Shown here: piece after piece, positions 45,488 to 54,513 of the stretch | Position numbering within the stretch: position 1 is the stretch's first letter | Layout of the letters: each line of letters starts with the position of its first letter | NCBI RefSeq assembly: GCF_900167095.1 | Contig: NZ_FUXG01000009.1 | Location: 66,433 to 130,432 of the forward strand | Direction: 5' to 3' | Source of the DNA: Oceanospirillum multiglobuliferum | GTDB taxonomy: Bacteria > Pseudomonadota > Gammaproteobacteria > Pseudomonadales > Halomonadaceae | DNA: 64,000 nucleotides | Position numbers and translations under genes: made by a program | Notes under the pieces: model-generated | Databases searched by the model: none | Seen by the model: the letters and a program-made list of their open reading frames with translations, nothing else | What the model was told of the DNA's origin: nothing

Positions 45488-47437
45488 TTAGCTTTGTAAC
45501 GCTTCTAGATTTTCATACAATTTTAGAGCCTCAGGGTTAGCCAATGCATCCGTATTTTTCACTGGACGATTCAGCACAACATTACGCACTGCTAGCTCTA
45601 CAATTTTACCGCTGATGGTGCGAGGAATATCACTAACCTGAATAATCTTAGCAGGTACATGACGTGGCGTAGTATTAGCTCGAATGGTGTCACGGATCTC
45701 TTTCTCAATATCAGCATTGAGATCAAAGCCCTCTTTCATGCGTACAAACAGCACAACACGAACATCATCGTCCCAGTCTTGACCAATACAGATGCTTTCC
45801 ATCACTTGATCAACTTTCTCAACCTGACGGTAAATTTCTGCAGTACCGATACGCACACCACCTGGATTTAGTACAGCGTCAGAGCGGCCATGAATAATTA
45901 AGCCACCATGTTCTGTGATCTCGGCATAATCACCATGCGCCCAAACATTGTCGAAACTAGCAAAGTAAGCATCATGGTACTTTTCACCATTAGGGTCGTT
46001 CCAAAAACCAATAGGCATAGACGGAAATGGTTTAGTACACACTAACTCGCCTTTGTCTTGGCGTAAGCTATTGCCATTATCATCAAAGATGTCAACGGCC
46101 ATTGCTAAACCTCTGCACTGTAGCTCCCCCGCATAAACAGGCAGTGTTGGGCTGCCAAGAGCGAAGCAGGAAACAATATCCGTACCACCAGAGATTGATG
46201 ATAGGCACAGGTCTGTTTTTATATCGCGGTAGACATATTCAAAGCTTTCATGGGCAAGTGGAGAGCCTGTAGATAGGATCGCTTTTAAACGCTCAAGATT
46301 GTGCGTCTCTCTAGGCTTAACACCGACCTTCTCAAGTGCTGCAATATATTTGGCTGAAGTGCCAAAAATACTAATACCCTCTTCCTCTGCAATATTCCAA
46401 AGAATATTAGGGCGTGGGTGGAAAGGCGAGCCGTCATAGAGTAATACGGTGCAACCTGTTGCTAAACCAGTCACCAACCAGTTCCACATCATCCAGCCAC
46501 AGGTCGTATAATAGAACAGCACGTCGTCACGCTTAACATCGGTATGTAAAAGGTGTTCTTTCAAATGCTGTAATAGGGTGCCGCCAACCGAGTGCACGAT
46601 ACATTTTGGTACACCAGTTGTACCTGATGAGTACATGATGTATAGCGGATGATCAAACTCAACCCGTACAAAGTCAATTTCAGTTGCGTTTGCATCAATA
46701 AAATCAGCAAGATGCACGCCGCCTCGAATCATGCTGATATCTGCTCGCTCTTCAACGAACGGTATTACAACAACTTGTTCAATATCAGGCAGTTGCTCAA
46801 GAATACCTTCTACACGCTCTAACGAATTCAGTGTTTTCTTGCTATAGAAGTAGCCATCTGTAGTAAATAGCACTTTTGGTTTGATCTGGCCAAAACGGTC
46901 TAGCACACCATTAATGCCAAAATCAGGAGAACACGACGACCATACAGCGCCAAGACTCGTCGTGGCTAACATTGCCACCAATGTCTCAATACAGTTGGGC
47001 ACAAAACCTGCCACACGGTCACCTTTTTGTACGCCGGCACGTTTTAAGCCAGCTGCAACTTGTGCCACCTGAACATACAATTCGGCATAAGTTAAGGCTG
47101 AACGCTGACCTTTTTCACCACGGAAAACTAATGCAGTTTGGTCGTCACGGAAACGCAGCAAGTTTTCGGCAAAATTTACTTTGCTATTAGGAAACCAGCG
47201 AGCGCCCGGCATTTTGTTTGGGTTTTCTAAGACTACTTCACTTTTCTTATCAGCGATAACCTCTGCATAGTCCCACAGCTCAGACCAGAAATCTTCAATA
47301 TGATCAATGCTCCACTGGTGTAGATCTGCATAAACCTCTAGTGAAAGTCCAAAACGCTGGTTTACTTGCTTAGTAAATTGATCAATATTACTGGCTTGGA
47401 TTCGAGATTGGCTTGGTTGCCATAATGGCGCAGTCAT
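45488..47437 (-). CDS. aacS: Acetoacetyl-CoA synthetase
   Basis: About 649 residues from the ATG at 47435-47437, which follows AAGGAG at ideal spacing; the open frame extends to 47479. It belongs to the acyl-adenylate ligases: the P-loop YSSGTTGVPKC, the motif HGRSDAVLNPGGVRIG and the catalytic lysine in RTISGKIVE. The N-terminus (IDQFTKQVNQRFGLSLEVYADLHQWS) is typical of acetoacetyl-CoA synthetase. It activates acetoacetate, a product of leucine and ketone-body breakdown. A 16-bp palindrome resembling a MerR/LiuR site lies 136 bases upstream. Confidence 0.92.
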   Translation of the reverse strand: MTAPLWQPSQSRIQASNIDQFTKQVNQRFGLSLEVYADLHQWSIDHIEDFWSELWDYAEVIADKKSEVVLENPNKMPGARWFPNSKVNFAENLLRFRDDQTALVFRGEKGQRSALTYAELYVQVAQVAAGLKRAGVQKGDRVAGFVPNCIETLVAMLATTSLGAVWSSCSPDFGINGVLDRFGQIKPKVLFTTDGYFYSKKTLNSLERVEGILEQLPDIEQVVVIPFVEERADISMIRGGVHLADFIDANATEIDFVRVEFDHPLYIMYSSGTTGVPKCIVHSVGGTLLQHLKEHLLHTDVKRDDVLFYYTTCGWMMWNWLVTGLATGCTVLLYDGSPFHPRPNILWNIAEEEGISIFGTSAKYIAALEKVGVKPRETHNLERLKAILSTGSPLAHESFEYVYRDIKTDLCLSSISGGTDIVSCFALGSPTLPVYAGELQCRGLAMAVDIFDDNGNSLRQDKGELVCTKPFPSMPIGFWNDPNGEKYHDAYFASFDNVWAHGDYAEITEHGGLIIHGRSDAVLNPGGVRIGTAEIYRQVEKVDQVMESICIGQDWDDDVRVVLFVRMKEGFDLNADIEKEIRDTIRANTTPRHVPAKIIQVSDIPRTISGKIVELAVRNVVLNRPVKNTDALANPEALKLYENLEALQS

Positions 47438-47572
47438 CAGCGGCTCCTTCAAAATTCTGCTTAATGCTATTTGTCGCATTTAATTATTGTGATTTTGCGT
47501 TAAATACAGCGGATGATTGTAAACAAGTCGCTGCACTAAAGTCTTGTAGTTATAGTGATAATGTACTTCAAG

Positions 47573-47588
47573 TTTACGTTAACGTAAA
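47573..47588. promoter_or_regulatory. 16-bp perfect palindrome (LiuR-like site)
   Basis: TTTACGTTAACGTAAA reads the same on both strands. It lies between divergent aacS and the glycerophosphodiesterase gene. MerR-type LiuR regulators of branched-chain and acetoacetate catabolism are recalled to bind TTACG...CGTAA palindromes; the exact match to a known motif was not checked. Confidence 0.55.
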
Positions 47589-47617
47589 GGTTAGGCTAGA
47601 GAGATAAGGACAAATAT

Positions 47618-48307
47618 ATGCGTTTTTTTGCCCATAGAGGTGCAATGGCCGATGCTCCAGAAAATACGCTTTTAGCGATTGAGTTAGCAATTCGATCAGG
47701 CGCAAAATGGATTGAAATAGACATTATCGCCCATCAAGGTAACTTGCTGGTTATTCACGACTTAACCTTAGATCGCACCACTAATGGAAGTGGATGGGTT
47801 AAAGATCACACTATGGCACAACTGATGCGATTTGATGCAGGAATGGGGCAGCGTATTCCACTGCTTGAGGAGGTGCTCAACCTTGTTGCTGGCCGTGTGT
47901 CTCTCAATATCGAGTTAAAAAGTAAAGGTTGTGCGGGCTTGTTGGCCGTATTACTGACAAAGCCGATATTCTCTGCACTTAAGCCAGACTTACTTGTATC
48001 ATCTTTCGATCACAATGAACTGTTACTCTTTCAAAAGAGCTGTCCTGATGTAGACCTAGGGCTTCTGGTATATGGTGTGCCCCTTTCCCTAAATGCAGCG
48101 ATAGGCGTACTTAAAATACGCTCACTGCATATTTCAGCAGAGTTTATAGATGAGCCACTGATTAAAGAGGCAAAAGCTAAAGGATTGGAAGTTTATATTT
48201 ATACCGTCAATGAAATAAGCCACCTAAATAATTTAAAGCACCTACCTATTGACGGTGTTTTCACAGATCATAGCCAGCTTTGGTTAGGCTATTATAAAAT
48301 TCAATGA
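47618..48307 (+). CDS. Glycerophosphodiester phosphodiesterase
   Basis: A 229-residue cytoplasmic enzyme of the GDPD family (UgpQ size). The opening FFAHRGAMADAPENT supplies the first catalytic His and Glu region; WIEIDI and VIHDLTLDRTTNG provide the metal-binding Glu/Asp and second His. It releases glycerol 3-phosphate from glycerophosphodiesters, which could feed GlpD. No signal peptide. AAGGA precedes the ATG. It is convergent with pxpA. Confidence 0.92.
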   Translation: MRFFAHRGAMADAPENTLLAIELAIRSGAKWIEIDIIAHQGNLLVIHDLTLDRTTNGSGWVKDHTMAQLMRFDAGMGQRIPLLEEVLNLVAGRVSLNIELKSKGCAGLLAVLLTKPIFSALKPDLLVSSFDHNELLLFQKSCPDVDLGLLVYGVPLSLNAAIGVLKIRSLHISAEFIDEPLIKEAKAKGLEVYIYTVNEISHLNNLKHLPIDGVFTDHSQLWLGYYKIQ

Positions 48308-48318
48308 TTATTTGCAGT

Positions 48319-49065
48319 TTAAGATGTGATTCGACTGCATAATTCCGCAATACTAGCGGCATGCGCTCCATCACCATGTATGCATAGTGTGTCAGCCGCA
48401 ATAGGTATCACTTTGCCTGAAAAGCTGGTGACAGTGCCCTGCTCAACAATTTGCCTAACTTGTTGCTCTATTTGAGACAGACTCTGATGTACAGCTCCTT
48501 CGATTGTACGGGCGACTAAACGGCCCTCATCGTCATAGGCGCGATCGGCGAATACTTCAAACAATATTGAAATGCCCATGCTGTCTGCCTGTTTTTGGAT
48601 CTGCTCTGCTTCAGGAGTTGCCATTAACACCAGAGGTAGATGTGGGCAGTAATCTTTTAGACTTTGCATAACCGTCATAAGGGTCGCATTATCGATCATC
48701 ATTTTGTTATACAGTGCACCATGGGGTTTTACGTATGACAAAGTGGTGTTATTCGATTCACAAATCCCCTGCAAGGCTGCAATTTGGTAAATGAGTGCGC
48801 TGTGCAGTTCATCGGAAGAGAGTTGCATCTCTCTTCGGCCAAAGCCTACCAAGTCTGGGTAGCTGGGATGTGCGCCAATACTGACTTGATGCTGTAGTGC
48901 TAGCTGCACGGTTCTGTGCATTGTCAGTGGGTCAGACGCGTGAAAACCGCAAGCGATACTGGCCATATCAATATAAGGCATAACCTCTGCATCAGCACCC
49001 ATAGTCCAAGCACCAAAGCTTTCACCCATATCACAGTTCAGTTTAATTCGTTTGCGATTATTCAC
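48319..49065 (-). CDS. pxpA: 5-oxoprolinase subunit A (LamB/YcsF family)
   Basis: A 248-residue protein with the family segments IKLNCDMGESFGAW, ASIACGFHASDP and SIGAHPSYPDLVGFGRREM. In PxpABC it converts 5-oxoproline to glutamate with ATP. The partner genes pxpB and pxpC are usually adjacent but are absent here, so they must be elsewhere or the gene has another role. It lies 31 bases after the DUF2959 lipoprotein gene on the same strand. Confidence 0.9.
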   Translation of the reverse strand: MNNRKRIKLNCDMGESFGAWTMGADAEVMPYIDMASIACGFHASDPLTMHRTVQLALQHQVSIGAHPSYPDLVGFGRREMQLSSDELHSALIYQIAALQGICESNNTTLSYVKPHGALYNKMMIDNATLMTVMQSLKDYCPHLPLVLMATPEAEQIQKQADSMGISILFEVFADRAYDDEGRLVARTIEGAVHQSLSQIEQQVRQIVEQGTVTSFSGKVIPIAADTLCIHGDGAHAASIAELCSRITS

Positions 49066-49096
49066 GATTATCCTCTATATCGAAACAGTTACACTG

Positions 49097-49753
49097 TTAG
49101 CCATTGCTTTTCATGTTAGCGATAAAACGATCAGACTCCTGAATGGCGCTTTGCATCTCTTTGATCATCAAGTCTACATCTTGGCGGATGCTATTCAGTT
49201 CACCTTTTAGTGACCCAATCGCTTTAGCATTTAAATTATGCTTTAGATACAGCACGTTATCATTTAATGCAGCAAGCACTGGTGCCATACGTGATTCTGC
49301 ACGCTTCATCGCTTTAATTAAACTTTGATAGCGACTGCGAGTATCTTTGAGCTGCCGTTCACTTTGGCGGCGCAAGCTTGCACTAGAGTAAAGCGCTAAC
49401 TCTGCTTGCCACTCTTCAAACAGTGCCTCGGCCACATCTTCTACTTTTTCAATGCGTGAGCTGACCGCTTTAGCCGCCGACTCACTGTCGTCGTACTCTG
49501 CTTTTAACTTATCGTATAGAGTTTCTAACTCGCCACCATCAAAACTAACAACTGCACGATATTGCTCTAGAGCATCTTTAAACTGGGTCTGAGCCTCTTG
49601 CTGAGCCTCTTTGGCACTGTCGACCCTATCAACTAAAATATCGCGTTTGTGTACACCTACCTGCTCCATTGCAGAGTAATAAGTGCTTTGACAACCTGAC
49701 AATAGGCCAGACAATAGAACTGTTGCTAAACCAAGCCGAAGAATATTTTTCAA
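49097..49753 (-). CDS. DUF2959 lipoprotein
   Basis: About 218 residues from the TTG at 49751-49753, preceded by AAGGA at good spacing; the open frame reaches 49801. The signal peptide ends in a lipobox (LSGLLSGC), so it is a periplasm-facing lipoprotein. The mature part is mostly helical and charged, with probable coiled coils (DSAKEAQQEAQTQFKDALEQY and later stretches). It matches the uncharacterised DUF2959 family. Function unknown. Confidence 0.82.
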   Translation of the reverse strand: MKNILRLGLATVLLSGLLSGCQSTYYSAMEQVGVHKRDILVDRVDSAKEAQQEAQTQFKDALEQYRAVVSFDGGELETLYDKLKAEYDDSESAAKAVSSRIEKVEDVAEALFEEWQAELALYSSASLRRQSERQLKDTRSRYQSLIKAMKRAESRMAPVLAALNDNVLYLKHNLNAKAIGSLKGELNSIRQDVDLMIKEMQSAIQESDRFIANMKSNG

Positions 49754-49959
49754 ACCATCATTCCTTATTAAGGGCAAAATATGAGTCGCATTGCACCACA
49801 ATCAGTAGAAAAAGTGCAAATCGAAGGGCGTTAAGCTGAAACTAAGCCTCGATTCATTTCGAGTAATAACACTCAAAATGCCATAGGCTTCTCACTACGC
49901 AACCCTATGATCAAAAAAGTAATTATAATAGGCACAGTTCCAACCAACAGGGTCTTTTG

Positions 49960-51363
49960 ATGAAAATTTACCGTTATGAAGCATTAGAAAACGAACTGCG
50001 AGAGCAGCTTCTTAACGGTCGCTATCGTAATGGTGAACGCCTACCATCAATACGTACATTATGTGCTGATTACGGAGTATCCAAGGCAACAGTGTTGCAT
50101 GCGCTCCATCGTTTAGAATCTGATCAATGGGTAGTGGCACAACCTAAGTCAGGCTACTTTGTACAGCTACCTACAATCAAAAGCCCTAAACCTAACAAGG
50201 TAGATACACCTGTGGCACCTGCACCTGTAACGGTGCCCGCCATTTTCCGAGATATTATGGGGCGCAGTGCTGCCTTTGACATTTTACCCGCAGATGGCTT
50301 TGCAGAATCATCGCAGCACTTAGTTTTGCTCAATCGTTTAATCAGTCGCAGGCTACGCACACACCCTGAGCAGAAAGCCAATTACTATGATGAACCTGCG
50401 GGAAAAATAGGATTACGAGAGGCACTGACAGAGCTATACCGACAACGTTTATTAAACACAACACCTGAAGAGATTTGCATTACCAGTGGCTGCCAACATG
50501 CGCTGTTTCTCGCCCTGATGGCAACCTGTAAACGCGGTGACACCGTTGCAGTTGAGTCTCCTGCTTTTTACGGCGTATTACAGATTATGGAGCAACTGGA
50601 GCTGAACATTATTGAAATATCCGCAGATGCTGAAATGGGTCTAGATGTTACAGAGTTGGCTGAAAAGATCAGTCGCTGGCCCATTAAAGCTTGTGTAGTC
50701 TCGCCCAACTTTGGCACACCTACAGGGTCTCAAATGCCATTGGCATCTAGGCAACGTCTATTACAACTGGCGCTACAACATCAGTTTTATGTGATCGAAG
50801 ATGACATTTATGGTGATTTAGCTTTTGGCTCTGAATCTCCCGCCCCTCTCAAAGCTTTAGATGAGCACCAACAGGTCATTTTGTGCGGTTCATTTTCTAA
50901 AAGCCTATCTCGTGACCTGCGTATTGGCTGGATTATGGGTGCAGCACTACAGGATAAACTGGTTCAGTTAAAACTCATCACTCAATTAGCCAGCCCACAA
51001 GCAGTGCAAGGAGGGTTAGCGCAATTTATTGCAGAAGGGCATTATCGCCGTTACGTAGCGCAATATAAACAAAGGCTACGCGAGCAGCGTGACCAACTAT
51101 TGTATGAACTCAAGCAACATTGGGGGGATAAAATCAGCTATAGCCAACCTAAAGGAGGTTTGTGCCTTTGGGTTGAACTACCTGCCCACATTGATACGCA
51201 AATCAGCTATCAAGGCCTATTAGAACAAGGTGTGGTACTCACACCGGGCGTTCTATTTTCTGCACATGGCTTATACCATAACTATTTGCGTATCAGCTTT
51301 TCACAGCCATTAACCACTCGAAGACGAGCCGCGTTGCACCAACTCTTCCAAGCGCTATTGTAG
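49960..51363 (+). CDS. MocR-type regulator (GntR HTH fused to aminotransferase fold)
   Basis: About 467 residues. The N-terminal winged helix (about 1-72; GERLPSIRTLCADYGVSKATVLHAL) is of the GntR type and the rest is a class-I PLP aminotransferase fold, with the lysine that binds PLP in CGSFSKSLSRDLRIGW. Such proteins control genes of vitamin B6, GABA, taurine or amino-acid metabolism using PLP as a sensor. The ATG at 49960 is preferred over the preceding TTG. A TATAAT at 49924-49929 is a probable -10. The target is unclear; the neighbours do not point to one. Confidence 0.9.
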   Translation: MKIYRYEALENELREQLLNGRYRNGERLPSIRTLCADYGVSKATVLHALHRLESDQWVVAQPKSGYFVQLPTIKSPKPNKVDTPVAPAPVTVPAIFRDIMGRSAAFDILPADGFAESSQHLVLLNRLISRRLRTHPEQKANYYDEPAGKIGLREALTELYRQRLLNTTPEEICITSGCQHALFLALMATCKRGDTVAVESPAFYGVLQIMEQLELNIIEISADAEMGLDVTELAEKISRWPIKACVVSPNFGTPTGSQMPLASRQRLLQLALQHQFYVIEDDIYGDLAFGSESPAPLKALDEHQQVILCGSFSKSLSRDLRIGWIMGAALQDKLVQLKLITQLASPQAVQGGLAQFIAEGHYRRYVAQYKQRLREQRDQLLYELKQHWGDKISYSQPKGGLCLWVELPAHIDTQISYQGLLEQGVVLTPGVLFSAHGLYHNYLRISFSQPLTTRRRAALHQLFQALL

Positions 51364-51482
51364 CTATCTGCGGTTTGTAATAATGCCAATACATTGACAC
51401 AGAAGATAAGTTTTCTATTATCCACTACCCTTACAAGCCTACTGGGGTAAACTGCCCCACCACTATTTGAGTATCTATCACT

Positions 51483-53288
51483 ATGCGCCACCATCATTCT
51501 GTTGTTGAACCCGGTACAGGCATGAAGTGGCATGTATTGAAAATGCTTTGGCCCTATCTGTTAGAGTTTCGCTATCGCGTTTTTGCCGCTATTGCTTGTT
51601 TGGTCTTGGCTAAAGTTGCCAGCGTCAGCCTCCCCTACTTCCTCAAACATATTGTTGATGGCCTGAATACCGCCACACTTGAGGCCAACGCACTGATCAT
51701 CGCCCCTTTAGGCTTAGTGGCCGCTTACGGTGCAGCCCGCTTTTTAAACGTGATCATGAATGAAGTGCGAGACACCTTATTTGGCCGAGTCACTGAGCGC
51801 ACTATTCGACGTATCAGCCTAAAAACCTTTCAGCATTTACATCATCTGGATTTAGACTTTCACTTAAACCGCCGTACAGGGGGGTTGTCTCGTGATATTG
51901 AACGGGGCACCAGCGGCATCAGCTTTCTCATGCGGTTTATGATTTTTAACATCGTACCCACATTGCTAGAAGTGATGCTGGTCGTGGGTATTCTGTTCTA
52001 TCACTACGGTGTCACCTTTGCCGCTATCACACTGTTTTCTGTCCTCTGCTATGTGGTGTTCTCCATCGTAGCAACGGAATGGCGCACCCGCTATTTACGA
52101 GAAGTGAACGAAGCAGATACCGCCAGCAACTCCCGCGCCGTCGACAGTTTATTAAATTACGAAACCGTAAAATACTTCACTAATGAAGCGTACGAAGCCA
52201 AGCGCTACGATGATGAGCTGGCGCTTTGGGAGAGCGCCAAGCGTAAAAATCGCCTGACCCTATTTGCGCTCAATGGTGGACAAGCGCTGATTATCGCCCT
52301 CGCCATGACCAGCATGTTGGCATTGGCCTCTATTCGTGTCGCCAATGATGAGATGACATTGGGTGATTTTGTGCTGATCAATGCCTTTATGATGCAGTTG
52401 TTTATTCCCTTAAACTTTCTAGGCTTTGTTTACCGAGAGATCAAAGGCTCACTCGCCAATATCGAGCAGATGTTCGAGCTACTAAAGCGCCAACCAAAAG
52501 TAGTGGATGCTCCTCAAGCACAAGTGCTGCCCAGCGTCCAAGGGGCGATCACCTTTAACAACGTATCCTTTCATTATCAAGCAGAGCGTCCCATCTTAAA
52601 TAACATCAGCTTTACCGTTGAACCCGGTCAAAAAGTGGCTGTAGTGGGTGAAAGTGGTTCAGGTAAGTCAACACTGGTTAAACTACTGTTTCGATTTTAT
52701 GACCCAACCGAGGGTGAAATTTGCATAGATGACCAAGCCATTCAGCAGCTCACGCAACAGTCTTTGCGCCAAGCTATCGGCATCGTGCCGCAAGATACGG
52801 TTCTGTTTAACAACAGTATTCTAGAAAACGTACGCTACGGACGACCCAGCGCATCAGATGAAGAGGTGATGAATGCCATTAGCATGGCGCACCTTGACCA
52901 GTTTATTCAAGACCTACCCAAAGGTGTGCAAACCCTAGTTGGTGAGCGAGGCTTAAAACTATCAGGAGGTGAAAAACAGCGCATCGCCATCGCCCGAGCT
53001 ATTTTAAAACGCCCCCCTATTTTGGTATTTGACGAGGCCACCTCCTCTTTAGACAGCAAATCAGAGCAAGCCATTCTCAAAGCCATGAAAGAGATTGCAG
53101 AGGGCTACACCAGCCTAGTGATCGCCCACCGCCTGTCAACCATTGTCGATGCCGACAAAATCATTGTGTTACACCAAGGTGTGATCGTAGAAGAGGGGAG
53201 CCATAACAGCTTACTCGCCCAACAAGGGGTGTATGCAAATTTATGGCAGATCCAACAGCAGAAGTCTGACGCAGAGGGTGAGCGGTAG
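51483..53288 (+). CDS. Atm1/HMT-type ABC exporter
   Basis: A 601-residue half-transporter: six membrane helices (about 25-320), then an ATPase domain with Walker A GESGSGKST (about 389), Q-loop, signature LSGGEKQR and Walker B ILVFDEATSSLD. The helices 1-2 segment LPYFLKHIVDGLN and the closing YSYLLxxE-like region belong to the Atm1/HMT1 group, which exports glutathione conjugates or sulfur species and aids metal tolerance or Fe-S biogenesis. It should act as a homodimer. A glutathione reductase gene is about 2.5 kb downstream. Confidence 0.9.
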   Translation: MRHHHSVVEPGTGMKWHVLKMLWPYLLEFRYRVFAAIACLVLAKVASVSLPYFLKHIVDGLNTATLEANALIIAPLGLVAAYGAARFLNVIMNEVRDTLFGRVTERTIRRISLKTFQHLHHLDLDFHLNRRTGGLSRDIERGTSGISFLMRFMIFNIVPTLLEVMLVVGILFYHYGVTFAAITLFSVLCYVVFSIVATEWRTRYLREVNEADTASNSRAVDSLLNYETVKYFTNEAYEAKRYDDELALWESAKRKNRLTLFALNGGQALIIALAMTSMLALASIRVANDEMTLGDFVLINAFMMQLFIPLNFLGFVYREIKGSLANIEQMFELLKRQPKVVDAPQAQVLPSVQGAITFNNVSFHYQAERPILNNISFTVEPGQKVAVVGESGSGKSTLVKLLFRFYDPTEGEICIDDQAIQQLTQQSLRQAIGIVPQDTVLFNNSILENVRYGRPSASDEEVMNAISMAHLDQFIQDLPKGVQTLVGERGLKLSGGEKQRIAIARAILKRPPILVFDEATSSLDSKSEQAILKAMKEIAEGYTSLVIAHRLSTIVDADKIIVLHQGVIVEEGSHNSLLAQQGVYANLWQIQQQKSDAEGER

Positions 53289-53321
53289 TGAGCAACGCAT
53301 TTATAAGGTAGTATTCAAAAC

Positions 53322-53345
53322 TCTGTGCACTTCACAATGCACAGA
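53322..53345. terminator. Hairpin after the ABC exporter gene
   Basis: TCTGTGCA (53322-53329) and TGCACAGA (53338-53345) form a perfect 8-bp stem without a T-run. Confidence 0.4.
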
Positions 53346-53457
53346 AATGGCAGGTATGTTGAAAGAGCCTGGGAAACGGGTGACATAACACTATGAGCGC
53401 CCACATGTAAAACCAAAATATTATCTTAGTTAGAATCATTGAGAAAAAAGGATCGTT

Positions 53458-54168
53458 ATGTCTCAACCTCATAAAGCAAGTGCTTTTATTTTAGGACTAT
53501 TCATTGCAATAGGTTTAACCAGTTTGGGTTGGATGCTGAACGATACCCTAATTAAATATAAGCAATATGACCGTAGCGTAACGGTAAAAGGCCTTGCAGA
53601 GCGCGAAGTGTACGCTGATATTGTGATCTGGCCGATTCAGTTTGTCGTTGTGGGGAATGACTTAGAGGGACTTTATAATTCGATTGAAAATAGCGCGACT
53701 CAAATTAAGACCTTCCTCTCCCAGCAAGGTATTCAAGCAGATGGCATCTCATTTTCCGCACCTGCAATTACAGACAAATCCGTTTACGACAACAATCGCG
53801 CGTCATTTCGTTACTCTGCCCAACAAACTGTCACGGTTTACTCTGACGATGTGAGCGGTGTACGTAAGATAATGGGACGGCTATTAAGTCTTGGTAAGAA
53901 GGGTATTGTTTTTACAGGAAATGATTATAACGCAAAAACTGAATATATTTTCACTGGTTTAAATAATATCAAGCCCGCGATGATTGAAGAGGCGACTAAA
54001 CAAGCTCGTGAGGTCGCACAGAAATTTGCTGCGGACTCCGACAGTAAGCTCGGAAAAATCAAACGTGCGACACAAGGACAATTCAGTATCAGTGCCCGTG
54101 ACACCGACAACCCCCATATTAAAAATGTGCGTGTTGTGTCAACGGTTGAGTATTACTTAACCGACTGA
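53458..54168 (+). CDS. SIMPL-domain (DUF541) protein
   Basis: A 236-residue protein with an N-terminal membrane anchor (about 10-27) and a periplasmic SIMPL domain (VTVKGLAEREVYADIVIWPIQF; later DSKLGKIKRATQGQFSI). The family is widespread and has been linked to stress resistance, but its activity is not established. AAAGGAT lies before the ATG. It stands alone. Confidence 0.85.
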   Translation: MSQPHKASAFILGLFIAIGLTSLGWMLNDTLIKYKQYDRSVTVKGLAEREVYADIVIWPIQFVVVGNDLEGLYNSIENSATQIKTFLSQQGIQADGISFSAPAITDKSVYDNNRASFRYSAQQTVTVYSDDVSGVRKIMGRLLSLGKKGIVFTGNDYNAKTEYIFTGLNNIKPAMIEEATKQAREVAQKFAADSDSKLGKIKRATQGQFSISARDTDNPHIKNVRVVSTVEYYLTD

Positions 54169-54513
54169 TCCGTTGCCTATTTTTCTTTGCAAGAAAAAGC
54201 TAGTATGAGCCTCAATAAGGCGTGCCAATTTACCTTCTTTTTTACTTAACTATGGAGTCTTTTGATGATTGTTCTTTTCTATGCCAACACCGTTTTTGCA
54301 GGTCAGGCCGCTTAACCAGCCTCTTTTAATATTCAGAGGCTAAGCAGCTGACACCTGTGGCCAATTACCCTTGTAAACTCATTAAATAGGGTAATGGTCA
54401 GGGTTATCTGTGCCTTGAGTTTTCTCCTCAACGCTTATTCCCCATAAATTTGTTGGCCCGTTCAAATCTCTTTTGATTGTTTTACTTAACAATGACTTAG
54501 GAACGGAAAGACA
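54169..54513 (+). other. Structured intergenic region upstream of the RsgA-type gene
   Basis: About 345 bases with two inverted repeats: AGCCTCT/AGAGGCT (54318-54341) and ATTACCCT/AGGGTAAT (54364-54395). TTTACTTAAC occurs twice, at 54241-54250 and 54481-54490, each just before an ATG. A 16-codon ORF (54265-54315) with GGAG upstream is present but may be fortuitous. No known riboswitch was recognised. Confidence 0.45.
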
